From positions 951,335 to 1,015,334 of the forward strand of contig NZ_CBDDJA010000001.1 in assembly GCF_965229315.1 (NCBI RefSeq): DNA of 64,000 nucleotides. The letters are read 5' to 3'. The DNA comes from Pelomonas sp965229315. GTDB lineage: Bacteria; Pseudomonadota; Gammaproteobacteria; Burkholderiales; Burkholderiaceae_C. Made by a program: the position numbers and the translations under genes. The notes under the pieces are model-generated. The model was not told the DNA's origin, did not search any database, and worked only from the letters and a program-made list of their open reading frames with translations. Of this stretch, positions 51,406 to 60,284 are shown in pieces. Each line of letters opens with the position of its first letter. Positions within the stretch are counted from its first letter, which is position 1.

Positions 51406-51897
51406 ATGGATCGGTTCCGCCCCAGCGTCACTGTCGCGGCCGTGATTGCCCGCGCCGGCCGCTACCTGCTCGTCGAGGAGGAGACCCCCGAAGGCCTGAT
51501 GCTGAACAACCCCGCCGGCCACCTGGAGCAGGGCGAGAGCCCGGTCGAAGCCGTCGTGCGCGAAGCGCTGGAGGAGACGGCGCGGCACTTCGTGCCCGAG
51601 GCCTTCCTGGGCGTCTACCTCGCGCGCTTCCTGCGGCCGGCGCGGTCTGAGGACGTCACCTATGTGCGGCTGGCCTTCAGCGGCTCGGTGGGCGAGGCCA
51701 TCGCCGGGCGCGCGCTCGACCAGGGCATCCAGCGCACGCTGTGGATGAGCGAAGCGGAACTCGCGGCCTGCACTGACCGCCACCGCAGCCCGCTGGTGCT
51801 GCAGTGCGTGCGCGACCATGCGGCCGGGCGCCGCCTGCCGCTGGACGCGGTGAATGCACACCCGTCGCTGCATCAGCCCTCGGTGAAACAGGCCTGA
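51406..51897 (+). CDS. nudJ: NUDIX hydrolase, NudJ-like
   Basis: A 163-residue protein with a complete Nudix box at about 38-60 (GHLEQGESPVEAVVREALEE then TAR). NudJ-type enzymes hydrolyse thiamin pyrophosphate or nucleotide di/triphosphates. The neighbouring mnmA repeats the nudJ-mnmA order of E. coli, which supports the name. ATG 51406 has AGAGGAAG upstream; the frame extends to 51364, but there CACAAT (51359-51364) looks like a -10 box. Confidence 0.88.
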   Translation: MDRFRPSVTVAAVIARAGRYLLVEEETPEGLMLNNPAGHLEQGESPVEAVVREALEETARHFVPEAFLGVYLARFLRPARSEDVTYVRLAFSGSVGEAIAGRALDQGIQRTLWMSEAELAACTDRHRSPLVLQCVRDHAAGRRLPLDAVNAHPSLHQPSVKQA

Positions 51898-51908
51898 AGC
51901 CCCTGCGG

Positions 51909-51914
51909 GACAAT
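51909..51914 (+). promoter_or_regulatory. Candidate -10 box of mnmA
   Basis: GACAAT ends 7 bases before ATG 51922. A leaderless transcript is predicted; no Shine-Dalgarno sequence is visible. A GTGAAA at 51883-51888 is a poor -35 at 20 bp. Confidence 0.35.
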
Positions 51915-51921
51915 CCGGAAC

Positions 51922-53037
51922 ATGAGTTCCGCCAAGAAACATCGAGTCGTCGTCGGCCTGTCCGGCGGCGTGGACTCGGCCGTGACGGCCCACCTGTTGA
52001 AGCAGCAGGGGCACGAGGTCATCGGCATCTTCATGAAGAACTGGGAAGACGATGACGACGACGCCTACTGCTCGACGCGCCAGGACTTCCTGGACGCCGC
52101 GTCGGTGGCCGACTTGCTGGGCATCGAGATCGAGCACGTCAACTTCGCGGCCGAGTACAAGGACCGCGTCTTCGAGAGCTTCCTGCATGAATACCAGGCC
52201 GGCCGCACGCCCAACCCGGACGTGCTGTGCAACGCCGAGATCAAGTTCAAGGCCTTCCTGGACCATGCGATGCGGCTGGGCGCCGAGAAGATCGCCACGG
52301 GACATTACGCAAGAGTCCGTGAACTCGACGGCGAGTTCCAGCTGCTCAAGGGCCTGGACCCGCTGAAGGACCAGAGCTACTTCCTGCACCGGCTGACGCA
52401 GGCGCAGCTGAGCAAATCAATGTTCCCGGTCGGCGACCTGCCCAAGACCGAGGTGCGACGCATCGCCGCCGAGATCGCGCTGCCGAATGCGAAGAAGAAG
52501 GACTCGACCGGCATCTGCTTCATCGGCGAGCGGCCCTTCCGCGAGTTCCTGAACAAATACCTGTCGCACCAGCCCGGTCCCATCAAGGACGAGCGCGGCC
52601 GCAAGCTGGGCGAGCACGTGGGCCTGAGCTTCTACACGCTGGGCCAGCGCCAGGGGCTGGGCATCGGCGGCGTGAAGGAGAAGGGCACCCCGCGCGGCGG
52701 CGGCGAGCACGCGCCGTGGTTCGTGGCGGCCAAGGACATCCCCAGCAACACGCTGATCGCGGTGCAAGGCCATGACCACCCGTTGCTGCAGAGCCCGGCG
52801 CTGGTGGCCGACGACCTGAGCTGGATCGCCGGCCACGCGCCCGCCACCAGCACGGCCGCCGCGAAGACGCGCTACCGCCAGGCCGACGCCCCCTGCAGCG
52901 TCGGCTTCGATGCGAGCGGCCGGTTGATGCTGCGCTTCCCCGATCCGCAATGGGCCGTGACGCCGGGGCAGAGTGCCGTCGTCTATGACGGTGACGTGTG
53001 CCTGGGCGGCGGCGTCATTGCAGCCGCGCTGAGCTGA
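51922..53037 (+). CDS. mnmA: tRNA-specific 2-thiouridylase MnmA
   Basis: A 371-residue enzyme. The PP-loop is GLSGGVDSA (about 12-20). The catalytic Cys pair is Cys103 in NPDVLCNAEIKF and Cys198 in STGICFIG. The middle domain and C-terminal beta-barrel have normal length. It thiolates U34 of tRNA-Lys, -Glu and -Gln with sulphur relayed from TusE or IscS. It lies 24 bp after nudJ and 4 bp before the histidine kinase gene. Confidence 0.97.
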   Translation: MSSAKKHRVVVGLSGGVDSAVTAHLLKQQGHEVIGIFMKNWEDDDDDAYCSTRQDFLDAASVADLLGIEIEHVNFAAEYKDRVFESFLHEYQAGRTPNPDVLCNAEIKFKAFLDHAMRLGAEKIATGHYARVRELDGEFQLLKGLDPLKDQSYFLHRLTQAQLSKSMFPVGDLPKTEVRRIAAEIALPNAKKKDSTGICFIGERPFREFLNKYLSHQPGPIKDERGRKLGEHVGLSFYTLGQRQGLGIGGVKEKGTPRGGGEHAPWFVAAKDIPSNTLIAVQGHDHPLLQSPALVADDLSWIAGHAPATSTAAAKTRYRQADAPCSVGFDASGRLMLRFPDPQWAVTPGQSAVVYDGDVCLGGGVIAAALS

Positions 53038-53041
53038 GCCG

Positions 53042-54271
53042 ATGACGAAGTTCGACCGGCTGCTGGCACGCCTGGCGGAACCCGGCGTCGTGCTGCGGCT
53101 GGCCGCGCTGGTCGTCTGCGCGATGGAGCTGGTCAGTGCGGGCTCTGCACTGCTGGGCGCGCGCACCGAGCCCTACGACGGCCTCGTTGCCTGGGTGTGG
53201 CGCCAGTTCGGCGGCGACGTCAACGACCGCCTGCTGCTGCTGGTCTGCGTGGCGCTGCTGCTGGCCTTCGTGGCGCTGATGTGGCGGCTGGCCCGGCAGG
53301 GCCAGGTCGCGGCCGCCGTGAACCAGCGGCTGGCCTGGCTGCTGCTCGTGGACCTGCTGGCCTTCGGCGTGACGCCGGGCCTGCCCTTCCTCGTCACGGC
53401 GCTGGCGGCAGTGCTGCTGCCCGCGCGGCTGGCACTGGGCTTTGCCGCCGCCCAGGTGATGCTGAACACCGGCATGTACCTCTATGCCTCGACGACGGCC
53501 TGGCTGGACCAGTTCGGCATGCTGAGCTCGATGCTGGCGCTGCACGGCCTGGCCTTCGGCCTGGGCCGCATGGCCGCGGCCGAGGGCGAGAAGCGCCGCT
53601 GGCTGCAGGCCATGCTGGCCGAGCGCCTGTCCGGCGAGCAATTGCTGGCCGAGCAGATGCGCTACAGCGAGCGCATGCAGATCGCCCGCGAGCTGCACGA
53701 CCTGATGGGCCACCACCTGACGGCGCTGAACCTGCAGCTGCAGCTCGGCGGCGCGCTGCTCGCTCGGTCGGACGCCGGTGGCGCCGGCCAGGCGATGGGC
53801 CGTGCCGAGAGCGTGGCGGCGCAGCTGCTGGCGGACGTGCGCGAGGCGGTGTCGCAGCAGCGCAGCTCGCAGCGCATCGACCTGTCGGCGGCGCTCGACG
53901 CGCTCGCGGAGGGCATCGCCAGCACGCGCATCGACCTGACGCTGGACGACGCCGCGCGCGACCTGGGCCCGCGCGCCGCGCACGCGCTGTTGCGCTGTGT
54001 GCAGGAAGGCGTGACGAACAGCGTGCGCCACGCCGGCGCGCGCCGTGTGCGGGTCGAACTGCACGGCATCGGCGAAGAGGGTCAAGAAGGGGATGAGATC
54101 GCCGTCAGCATCGACGATGATGGGCAGGGCGCGCCGAACTGGCACGAGGGCCGCGCCGGCAATGGCCTGTCCGGCATGGCCGAACGCATGGCCGAACTGG
54201 GCGGGCAGATGCGCGTGACGCGCACGAGCCCGGGGTTTCGAATCGAGCTGAGATGTCCGCGATGGGTGTGA
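53042..54271 (+). CDS. Membrane sensor histidine kinase, NarL/DesK type (HisKA_3)
   Basis: A 409-residue kinase. Five to six membrane segments fill residues 15-175, with short loops and no large periplasmic domain, so it may sense membrane state. A coiled coil at 180-210 leads to the dimerisation/phosphoacceptor motif RELHDLMGHHLTALNLQLQ with His219. The ATPase part has EGVTNSVRHAG (N box), DDDGQGAP (G1) and GNGLSGMAERM (G2). It should phosphorylate the response regulator encoded next, with a 19-bp overlap. The signal is unknown. Confidence 0.92.
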   Translation: MTKFDRLLARLAEPGVVLRLAALVVCAMELVSAGSALLGARTEPYDGLVAWVWRQFGGDVNDRLLLLVCVALLLAFVALMWRLARQGQVAAAVNQRLAWLLLVDLLAFGVTPGLPFLVTALAAVLLPARLALGFAAAQVMLNTGMYLYASTTAWLDQFGMLSSMLALHGLAFGLGRMAAAEGEKRRWLQAMLAERLSGEQLLAEQMRYSERMQIARELHDLMGHHLTALNLQLQLGGALLARSDAGGAGQAMGRAESVAAQLLADVREAVSQQRSSQRIDLSAALDALAEGIASTRIDLTLDDAARDLGPRAAHALLRCVQEGVTNSVRHAGARRVRVELHGIGEEGQEGDEIAVSIDDDGQGAPNWHEGRAGNGLSGMAERMAELGGQMRVTRTSPGFRIELRCPRWV

Positions 54272-54927
54272 TCAAGATACTGCTGGTCGAGGACCAGCAA
54301 CTGGTGCGCGAGGGCCTGAAAGGGCTGCTGGCGCTGCACGACGAGTTGAAGGTGGTGGGCGAGGCCAGCGACGGCGCCGAGGCGCTGGAGTGGCTGTCCG
54401 CCATCTCCGCCGACGACGCCGCCGACACCATGCCCGACGTGATCCTGTCCGACATGCGCATGCCCCGGCTGGACGGCCTGGGCCTGATCCGTGCGCTGGC
54501 CGCGCGCGCGCTGCGCCTGCCGGTCATCCTGCTGACGACCTTCGACGACACGACCGCCTTCGACGAGGCGGTGCGCGCCGGGGCCAGGGGCTTCCTGCTG
54601 AAGGCCATCAGCCCCGAGACGCTGGCGCAGTCGCTGCGCGACGTGCACGCGGGCGGTACGGCGCTGCGGCCGTCGCTGACCACGCGCATGGAGGCCAAGG
54701 GCGGCGAGCGCGCCTTCACGGCGGCCGACCATCCCGACCCGCTGAGCCCGAAAGAGCTGCAGGTGCTGCGGCTGGTGGCCAGTGGCCGCTCCAACACCGA
54801 GATCGCCGGGCTGCTGGGCAACAGCGAGGGCGTCATCAAGAACCACTGCTCGGCCATCTTCTCCAAGATGGGCGTGCGCGACCGCACGCAGGCGGTGCTG
54901 CGCGCCATCGACCTGGGCTGGATCTAG
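54253..54927 (+). CDS. LuxR/NarL-family response regulator
   Basis: A 224-residue regulator. The receiver domain (about 6-130) has acidic Glu/Asp13-14 (LLVEDQQ), phosphoacceptor Asp67 in DVILSDMRMP, Thr in LLTTFDD and Lys in FLLKAI. The C-terminal LuxR HTH is LSPKELQVLRLVASGRSNTEI to MGVRDRTQAV. It pairs with the overlapping kinase. An in-frame Met at 54262 is an alternative start. No target operator is obvious; the gene is followed by a partial structured repeat. Confidence 0.94.
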   Translation: MSAMGVIKILLVEDQQLVREGLKGLLALHDELKVVGEASDGAEALEWLSAISADDAADTMPDVILSDMRMPRLDGLGLIRALAARALRLPVILLTTFDDTTAFDEAVRAGARGFLLKAISPETLAQSLRDVHAGGTALRPSLTTRMEAKGGERAFTAADHPDPLSPKELQVLRLVASGRSNTEIAGLLGNSEGVIKNHCSAIFSKMGVRDRTQAVLRAIDLGWI

Positions 54928-54930
54928 CGC

Positions 54931-54990
54931 GGGCCGGGCGCTCCCAAGCCGCCTGGCACATCGCCGTCTGCCCGGTAGACCGTCCGAGGT
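54931..54990. repeat. Structured interspersed repeat, copy 3 (partial)
   Basis: GGGCCGGGCGCTCCCAAGCCGCC at 54931-54953 (given here as a 23-base run only by position; core GCTCCCAAGCC) matches the flank of copies at 8726 and 33390. A small stem GTCTGCC/GGTAGAC follows at 54966-54980, but the long TGCTTGC stem is missing. It lies in the 82-bp gap between the convergent response-regulator and CAP-protein genes. Confidence 0.55.
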
Positions 54991-55009
54991 GCCCTTCGAA
55001 CGAGCGGCC

Positions 55010-55489
55010 TCATTTCGCCGGCTGCGCCAGGTGCAGCACCCAGTAGCGCTGCAGCTGGCCGGGGCCGCTGACGCAGGCCAGGCCGAACTCCTGGAAGTCG
55101 GCCAGCATCAGGTTCTCGCAGTGCGCGGGGCTCGCCAGCCACTGGGCCAGCACCTCGTCCAGCGAGTCCGGCCCGCCGGCAAGGTTTTCACCGGCCAGGC
55201 GCATCGCATAGCCCACCTCGCGCAGCCGCACCCGCAGCGAGGCGCCGGCGGCGCCGAGATGGTCCACACGGTCCCGCGCGGCCAGCTCCCGCGCGTAGCG
55301 TTGTGCCGACTCGGCCAGCTGCGGACTGGCGCGCAGCGCCTGCACAGCGGGCCAGACCCTGCCGCCGCATGGCTGGGCCTGCGCGCGCAGGGTGTTCAGC
55401 GCCGCCTGGGCCGCCTCGCCCGCCGGCTGGCAATCCGGCTCGGCGACCGCCAGCGAGGCGAACAGCAGCAGGGGCAGGCATGCGCGCAT
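55010..55489 (-). CDS. CAP/SCP-like secreted protein
   Basis: A 159-residue exported protein. Signal peptide MRACLPLLLFASLAVA, then the CAP fold: LRASPQLAESAQRYARELA, VGYAMRLAGENLAGG and WLASPAHCENLMLADFQEFGLA. The last holds the H-x-x-N-L motif of bacterial CAP proteins. Four Cys in the mature part can form disulfides. Bacterial CAP proteins are secreted and mostly of unknown function. ATG 55489 starts at the signal peptide; the longer frame adds 23 unlikely residues. Confidence 0.88.
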   Translation of the reverse strand: MRACLPLLLFASLAVAEPDCQPAGEAAQAALNTLRAQAQPCGGRVWPAVQALRASPQLAESAQRYARELAARDRVDHLGAAGASLRVRLREVGYAMRLAGENLAGGPDSLDEVLAQWLASPAHCENLMLADFQEFGLACVSGPGQLQRYWVLHLAQPAK

Positions 55490-55578
55490 GGCGGCATCGT
55501 AGTGGGGTCTCCCAAAGGGCGCCGCAACCGCTGACACGGACTGCCGTGCAGTTGCCAAGCCGCACGCGTCGCCTCACC

Positions 55579-56409
55579 ATGGCCAGCATGACACCGCTTC
55601 AGCATCTGATGGCCATCGCGCTGACCGCCTCTGCACTGGCAAGCTGCGCGCAAACCACGCCGCCCGAACCCGAAACGCAATCGCAGCGCCTCGCGCGCGA
55701 GCTGCGTGAACTGATCGGCCCGGCCGCGTGCACGGCCGACAGCCAATGCCGCAGCCTGCCCGTGGGCGCCAGGGCCTGCGGCGGGCCGGCCGGGTATTGG
55801 GCCTGGTCGACGCAAGGGGTGGACGAGAAGCGCGTGGCCGACCTCGCGGCGCGCCAGGCCCAGGCAGCGCAGCGCGAGATGGCATCCAGCGGCCTGCGCT
55901 CGAAATGCGCGGCGGCCGTCGACCCTGGCGTGGCCTGCGTGGCCAACCGCTGCCAGACCCGTCCGCTGGCCGGCGAACCCAGGCCGGTACGGGCGCCGGC
56001 CGCTGCGACCCCGGACGGCGCGGGGGCCGTTGAGCGGGTGAACCCGCAGGCCATCGAGATGGATCGGCCCTTCCTTTTGCGGCATGGCGGCACCGGGTGG
56101 TTGGCCGAAGCGGCGTTGGCGGTGGGTTTCGCCGGTGTGGAATCCGACTCGCGCTGCCCCAAGGGCGAGCAATGCGTCTGGGCCGGCCGTGCAGCCGTGC
56201 GCATCTGGCTGCGCCAGGGCAACGGCGACAGGGAAACGCGTCTTCTGCAGACGGCGCCAGGCGCTGAATCGACGACGCGCGTCGGCGACCTGGCGCTGAA
56301 GATCGTCGACCTGTCCCCTGTTCCCGTGACAGGCCGGGGCATCGCCCCCGAAGCCTACGCCGTGACGCTGTCGGTCAGCCGAAACAAGTCCGCCGAGTCC
56401 GCCCGCTGA
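55579..56409 (+). CDS. Lipoprotein of unknown function
   Basis: A 276-residue lipoprotein. The lipobox is ALASC (Cys at about 22 from ATG 55579). A first domain (about 30-135) has Cys spaced as in AACTADSQCRSLPVGARACGG and GVACVANRCQ, suggesting disulfides. After an Ala/Pro linker a second domain (about 165-270) has RCPKGEQCVWAGRAAVRIWL and a beta-rich tail. No family recognised. An alternative start is ATG 55588. Divergent from the CAP-protein gene with about 90 bp between. Confidence 0.7.
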   Translation: MASMTPLQHLMAIALTASALASCAQTTPPEPETQSQRLARELRELIGPAACTADSQCRSLPVGARACGGPAGYWAWSTQGVDEKRVADLAARQAQAAQREMASSGLRSKCAAAVDPGVACVANRCQTRPLAGEPRPVRAPAAATPDGAGAVERVNPQAIEMDRPFLLRHGGTGWLAEAALAVGFAGVESDSRCPKGEQCVWAGRAAVRIWLRQGNGDRETRLLQTAPGAESTTRVGDLALKIVDLSPVPVTGRGIAPEAYAVTLSVSRNKSAESAR

Positions 56410-56569
56410 GCCTGTGAAGGCTGGCAACGCACCCCTAGTTCGAACCCAGGGAGAAGCCTTAGTGGGTTTCCCGCCCCGTGGATCAGGGGTGCTGGCGACG
56501 TGCCGCTGTGAAACCATCCGGACACGAACCACATAGGTTCTTTACCTATCTTGCTACGGGGAAATCGGA
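56410..56569 (+). promoter_or_regulatory. Leader region of the second PEP-CTERM gene
   Basis: AACCCA (56443-56448) can pair with TGGGTT (56463-56468). TGGCGACGTGCCGC at 56493-56506 keeps the GG and GC of a -24/-12 sigma-54 promoter but misses several other consensus bases. GGGGAAATCGGA just before ATG 56570 is the probable ribosome-binding region. Regulation by RpoN is suggested by known PEP-CTERM biology only. Confidence 0.3.
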
Positions 56570-57172
56570 ATGAATTCCATTCGTCAACTGACCACCGCAC
56601 TGGCACTGGGCGTCATGTCCGTGTCGGCCTTTGCGGCCTCGACGGTGTACACGTCGTCGTCGTCCTTCCTGTCCCAGGTCGCACCTGGCGCCTACACGGA
56701 GACCTTCAACGGCTTGTCCACGCCAGCAGCCGGCGCAGTCGCCTTCAGCGGTGGTGGCTTCTCGTACAGCCTCTTCGCACCCAGCGACCTCTACGCGTCC
56801 GGCGACTTCATCGGCACCAGCCAGATCGACGAGGCGCTGACCATCAGCTTCCTCAGCGGCAACGTCTACGCCGTGGGTGGCAATTTCTTCGCCACCAACA
56901 TCGCCGACGCCTTCCAGGCCGTGCAGATCAGCCTGAGCCTGAGCGACGGCACGACCGTCAGCTTCACGCCGACGTCGCTGGCCGACAGCTATCGCGGCTT
57001 CGTGTCCACCACGGCCATCACCTCGCTGACGATCAGCGCACCCGGCCAGTCGTTGTATGCGGGCCTGGACAACCTGACCGTCGCCGCCGCGGTGCCGGAG
57101 CCCGCCAGCTGGGCGCTCGCCAGCCTGGGCATCGCAGGCCTGGCCGCCTTCGCCCGTCGCCGCCGCGCCTGA
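56570..57172 (+). CDS. PEP-CTERM sorting-domain protein
   Basis: A 200-residue exported protein. Signal peptide MNSIRQLTTALALGVMSVSA to AFAAS, a Ser/Thr/Phe-rich beta body, and C-terminal VPEPASWALASLGIAG followed by a basic RRRRA tail. It is a textbook exosortase substrate. It shares no obvious body similarity with the PEP-CTERM protein at 5.5-6.2 kb. It is probably exported with exopolysaccharide. It is followed 82 bp later by a secreted metalloprotease gene. Confidence 0.88.
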   Translation: MNSIRQLTTALALGVMSVSAFAASTVYTSSSSFLSQVAPGAYTETFNGLSTPAAGAVAFSGGGFSYSLFAPSDLYASGDFIGTSQIDEALTISFLSGNVYAVGGNFFATNIADAFQAVQISLSLSDGTTVSFTPTSLADSYRGFVSTTAITSLTISAPGQSLYAGLDNLTVAAAVPEPASWALASLGIAGLAAFARRRRA

Positions 57173-57254
57173 TCGGCATGCCTGGGGGCCCGCTCCCGGG
57201 CCTTCACGTCAGCAACCTATTTGAGCGGCGCCTGCACCGCTTCCTGGAGTTCTC

Positions 57255-60059
57255 ATGACTCGCAATCATCTGCGTCTGTCCCTGCTGGCCTTGTCGGTCG
57301 GCATGGCCTTCACCGCCCAAGCCCAGACCGCCCTGCCCGGCCAGAGCGAGGCGCTCGCCCGCCTGAACGCCCAGACCGGCAATGCCGCCACGGTCTCCTA
57401 CAGCGAGGCCACCGGCGCCGCGCGTTTCGTCCGCATCGCGCGGGGCGACACCAAGCTCAGCGCCGTGCAGAGCCGCGCGGGCCGCCTGGGCTCCGACGCC
57501 GCCCGCAACGAGAACGCCGTGCAGTTCCTGAAGGACTACAGCGGCCTCTTCGGCATCACCAGCGTGGCCGATGAGCTGTCCGCGTCCCGCGTCACCAAGG
57601 ACCAGCAAGGCGGCTCGCACCTGAGCTACAAGCAGCTCTACCGCGGCCTGCCCGTCTATGGCGGCGAACTCAAGGTCCACTACGACTCCGCCGACAACCT
57701 GGTCGTCGCCAACGGCATCTTCGTGCCGAACATCTCGGTCAGCACGACCCCGGCCCGCTCGGCCGAGCAGGCCGCCGCCGCCGCGCTCAAGCGTGTCTAT
57801 GCCGACCTGGGCCGCACGACCAAGCTGTCGACCAAATCGACGCTGATGGTCTACCGCGAAGGCCTCGCGCAAGGCGTGCCTGGCGAGAGCCGCCTGGCCT
57901 GGGAAGTCGTCGCCACCAACGGCGCCGATGTGCGCGACTTCGTCTACGTCGATGCCCAGACCGGCAATGTCATCGACAAGGTCAGCGGCATCCACGAAGG
58001 CAAGGACCGCCGCGCCTTCGACGGCGCTGGCAATGCGACGGCACCTGGCCCGAACTACCCGAACAACCCGTTCTGGGTGGAAGGCCAGCCTGTGCCGACC
58101 GGCACGGTCGAAGCCGACAACATGATCATCGCCTCGTCCGAGGTCTACGACCTGTTCAAGAAAGCCTTCGGCCGCGACTCGTTCGACGGCAACGGCGCGC
58201 GGATGAGCTCCATCTTCAACCGGGGCTGGGGCTGCGTGAACGCGTCGTGGAACGGCGAGTACATCTCGTTCTGCCCGGGCACCACCACCGACGACATCAC
58301 CGCCCACGAATGGGGCCACGCGTACACGCAGTACACCCACGGCCTGATCTACGCATGGCAACCCGGCGCGCTGAACGAGGCCTACTCGGACATCTGGGGC
58401 GAGACGGTCGACCGCATCAACGGCCGCGGCACCGACACGCCGGACGCGCCGCGCACGGCGGGTGCCTGCACGGTCTTCACCTCCGCTCCCCCGACCGTCA
58501 CCGTGACCGCGCCGGCCTCGCTGGCCGGCGACAAGGCGGCCGGCACCGCGGCCTGGGGTCCCACCACCTTCTCGCTGAGCGGCACGGTCCAGGGCGTGGA
58601 ACTCGGTTCGACGAGTGCGGCCTGCACCACGCTGCCTGCCAACTCCCTCGCCGGCAAGATCGCCTTCATCGACCGCGGCACCTGCGGCTTCAGCGTCAAG
58701 GCCATGAATGCCCAGGCCGCTGGCGCCGTCGGTGTGATCATCGGCAACAACCAGGGCGGCACGGCCGTCATCAACATGTCCGACACGGCCGGCCAGAGCA
58801 GCACGCTGCCCTCGCTGTCCGTCACGCAGAACGACGGCACCGCCTTCAAGGCGGCGCTGGCCAGCGGTGCGGTCACCGTCACGCTGAGCCGCGGCCCCGG
58901 CACCGACAACTCCGTGCGCTGGCTGTTGGGCGAGGACTCCTCCGCCTTCGGCGGCGCGATCCGCGACATGTACAACCCGACCTGCTACAACAACCCGGGC
59001 AAGGTCAGCGACCGCCAGTACTCGTGCGGCCCCAACACGCAGGCGGGTGACTACGGCGGCGTGCACACCAACTCCGGCGTGCCCAATCACGGCTACGCGC
59101 TGCTGGTGGACGGCGGCACCTACAACGGCCAGACTGTCGGCGCCATCGGTCTCACCAAGGCGGCCCACATCTACTTCCGCGCGATGTCGGTCTATCAGCA
59201 CTCGGCCAGCAACTTCACGGACCACGCCGACGCGCTGGACCAGTCGTGCCGCGACCTGACCGGCGTCAACCTGAACTCCCTGACGACGGGTGCCCCGTCC
59301 GGCGAGATCATCAACGCGACGGACTGCGGCCAGATCACGAAGATGGCTGCGGCGGTGGAACTGCGCTCGTCGGTGAGCCAGTGCGGCTTCACGCCGCTGC
59401 TGCAGAAGTCGCCGCCGGCGCTGTGCCCCACGGGCACGGCCACCTCGCTGCTGTCCGACAGCTTCGACGGCGGCAAGCGCGCTGGCGCCAAGTGGGCGCT
59501 CAGCCACCAGGGCGTCTCGCCGGAGTACACCGCGCGTGACTGGGGTGTGGTCAACAACCTGCCGAACGGCCGGGCCGGCTATGCCATGTTCATGGCGAAC
59601 AGCAGCATCGGCACCTGCTCTGCTGGTGGCGACGAGTCGGGCGTGCAGCGCCTGGAAAGCCCGGAGATCACCCTCCCCGCAGGCACCGCCGTGACGCGCA
59701 TGTCGTTCGACCACTGGGTCGGCACCGAAGCCTCCTACGACGGCGGCAACGTCAAGATCAGCGTGAACGGCGGCGCATGGCAGTTGGTCAGTGCAGCCAA
59801 CTTCGTCTACAACCCGTACAACGCGACGCTGGCGACCGCAGCAGCGGGCAACACCAATCCGCTGGCCGGCCAGGCCGCCTTCTCGGGCAGCGATGGCGGC
59901 TCGGTCAGCGGTTCGTGGGGTCGCTCGATCATCAACGTCGGCGCCTATGCCAACCCGGGCGACAAGATCAAGGTGCGCTTCGAGATGGGCCAGGATGGTT
60001 GCGGCGGCAGCTTCGGCTGGTACGTGGACGATGTGGTCGTCTATCGCTGCACGCCGTGA
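57255..60059 (+). CDS. Secreted M4 (thermolysin-type) metalloprotease with PA insertion
   Basis: A 934-residue exported protease. Signal peptide to AQAQ (about 24); propeptide of FTP and PepSY type to about 240. The zinc motif is HEWGH at 351-355, with the third ligand Glu375 in NEAYSDIWGE, the same 24-residue spacing as thermolysin. A PA domain (about 435-560) is inserted in the catalytic domain. The catalytic His region VHTNSGVPNHGYALL follows near 600. A C-terminal beta-sandwich (about 730-934) with SDSFDGG and GCGGSFGWYVDDVVVY may bind substrate. All catalytic residues are present. The neighbouring secretin operon may export it. Confidence 0.93.
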   Translation: MTRNHLRLSLLALSVGMAFTAQAQTALPGQSEALARLNAQTGNAATVSYSEATGAARFVRIARGDTKLSAVQSRAGRLGSDAARNENAVQFLKDYSGLFGITSVADELSASRVTKDQQGGSHLSYKQLYRGLPVYGGELKVHYDSADNLVVANGIFVPNISVSTTPARSAEQAAAAALKRVYADLGRTTKLSTKSTLMVYREGLAQGVPGESRLAWEVVATNGADVRDFVYVDAQTGNVIDKVSGIHEGKDRRAFDGAGNATAPGPNYPNNPFWVEGQPVPTGTVEADNMIIASSEVYDLFKKAFGRDSFDGNGARMSSIFNRGWGCVNASWNGEYISFCPGTTTDDITAHEWGHAYTQYTHGLIYAWQPGALNEAYSDIWGETVDRINGRGTDTPDAPRTAGACTVFTSAPPTVTVTAPASLAGDKAAGTAAWGPTTFSLSGTVQGVELGSTSAACTTLPANSLAGKIAFIDRGTCGFSVKAMNAQAAGAVGVIIGNNQGGTAVINMSDTAGQSSTLPSLSVTQNDGTAFKAALASGAVTVTLSRGPGTDNSVRWLLGEDSSAFGGAIRDMYNPTCYNNPGKVSDRQYSCGPNTQAGDYGGVHTNSGVPNHGYALLVDGGTYNGQTVGAIGLTKAAHIYFRAMSVYQHSASNFTDHADALDQSCRDLTGVNLNSLTTGAPSGEIINATDCGQITKMAAAVELRSSVSQCGFTPLLQKSPPALCPTGTATSLLSDSFDGGKRAGAKWALSHQGVSPEYTARDWGVVNNLPNGRAGYAMFMANSSIGTCSAGGDESGVQRLESPEITLPAGTAVTRMSFDHWVGTEASYDGGNVKISVNGGAWQLVSAANFVYNPYNATLATAAAGNTNPLAGQAAFSGSDGGSVSGSWGRSIINVGAYANPGDKIKVRFEMGQDGCGGSFGWYVDDVVVYRCTP

Positions 60060-60070
60060 TGACACGCCGT

Positions 60071-60119
60071 GCCGGACGATGTCCGGCATGACCGAAGGGC
60101 GCCCAAGGGCGCCCTTTTT
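60071..60119 (+). terminator. Hairpin pair and rho-independent terminator after the M4 protease
   Basis: GCCGGAC-GAT-GTCCGGC forms a hairpin at 60071-60087. AAGGGCGCC-CAAG-GGCGCCCTT at 60095-60116 followed by TTT (60117-60119) is a clear terminator. The remaining 165 bp to the pseudopilin gene show no gene. Confidence 0.85.
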
Positions 60120-60284
60120 CATGGCCATCCGGCACGGCGGCAACGGTGGCACGGCGAACGCAACCCCGCGTCCCCGCCTGGCGTCATTCGTCGATTCGCC
60201 GCTCGGCGCAGCGGCCCTCGGCATGCGCAGGCCCATCCGCTCCCGCAGCAGGTGCCGACCTGGACTGCGATCAGCGAGACGGCG

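Noticed and set aside
56410..56569. Riboswitch (for example cyclic-di-GMP) before the PEP-CTERM gene
   Set aside because: One 6-bp stem is visible, but none of the conserved riboswitch core bases I know are present.
57204..60236. 1010-codon minus-strand open frame opposite the M4 protease
   Set aside because: An antisense artefact of high GC; the plus strand encodes the complete protease with zinc ligands.
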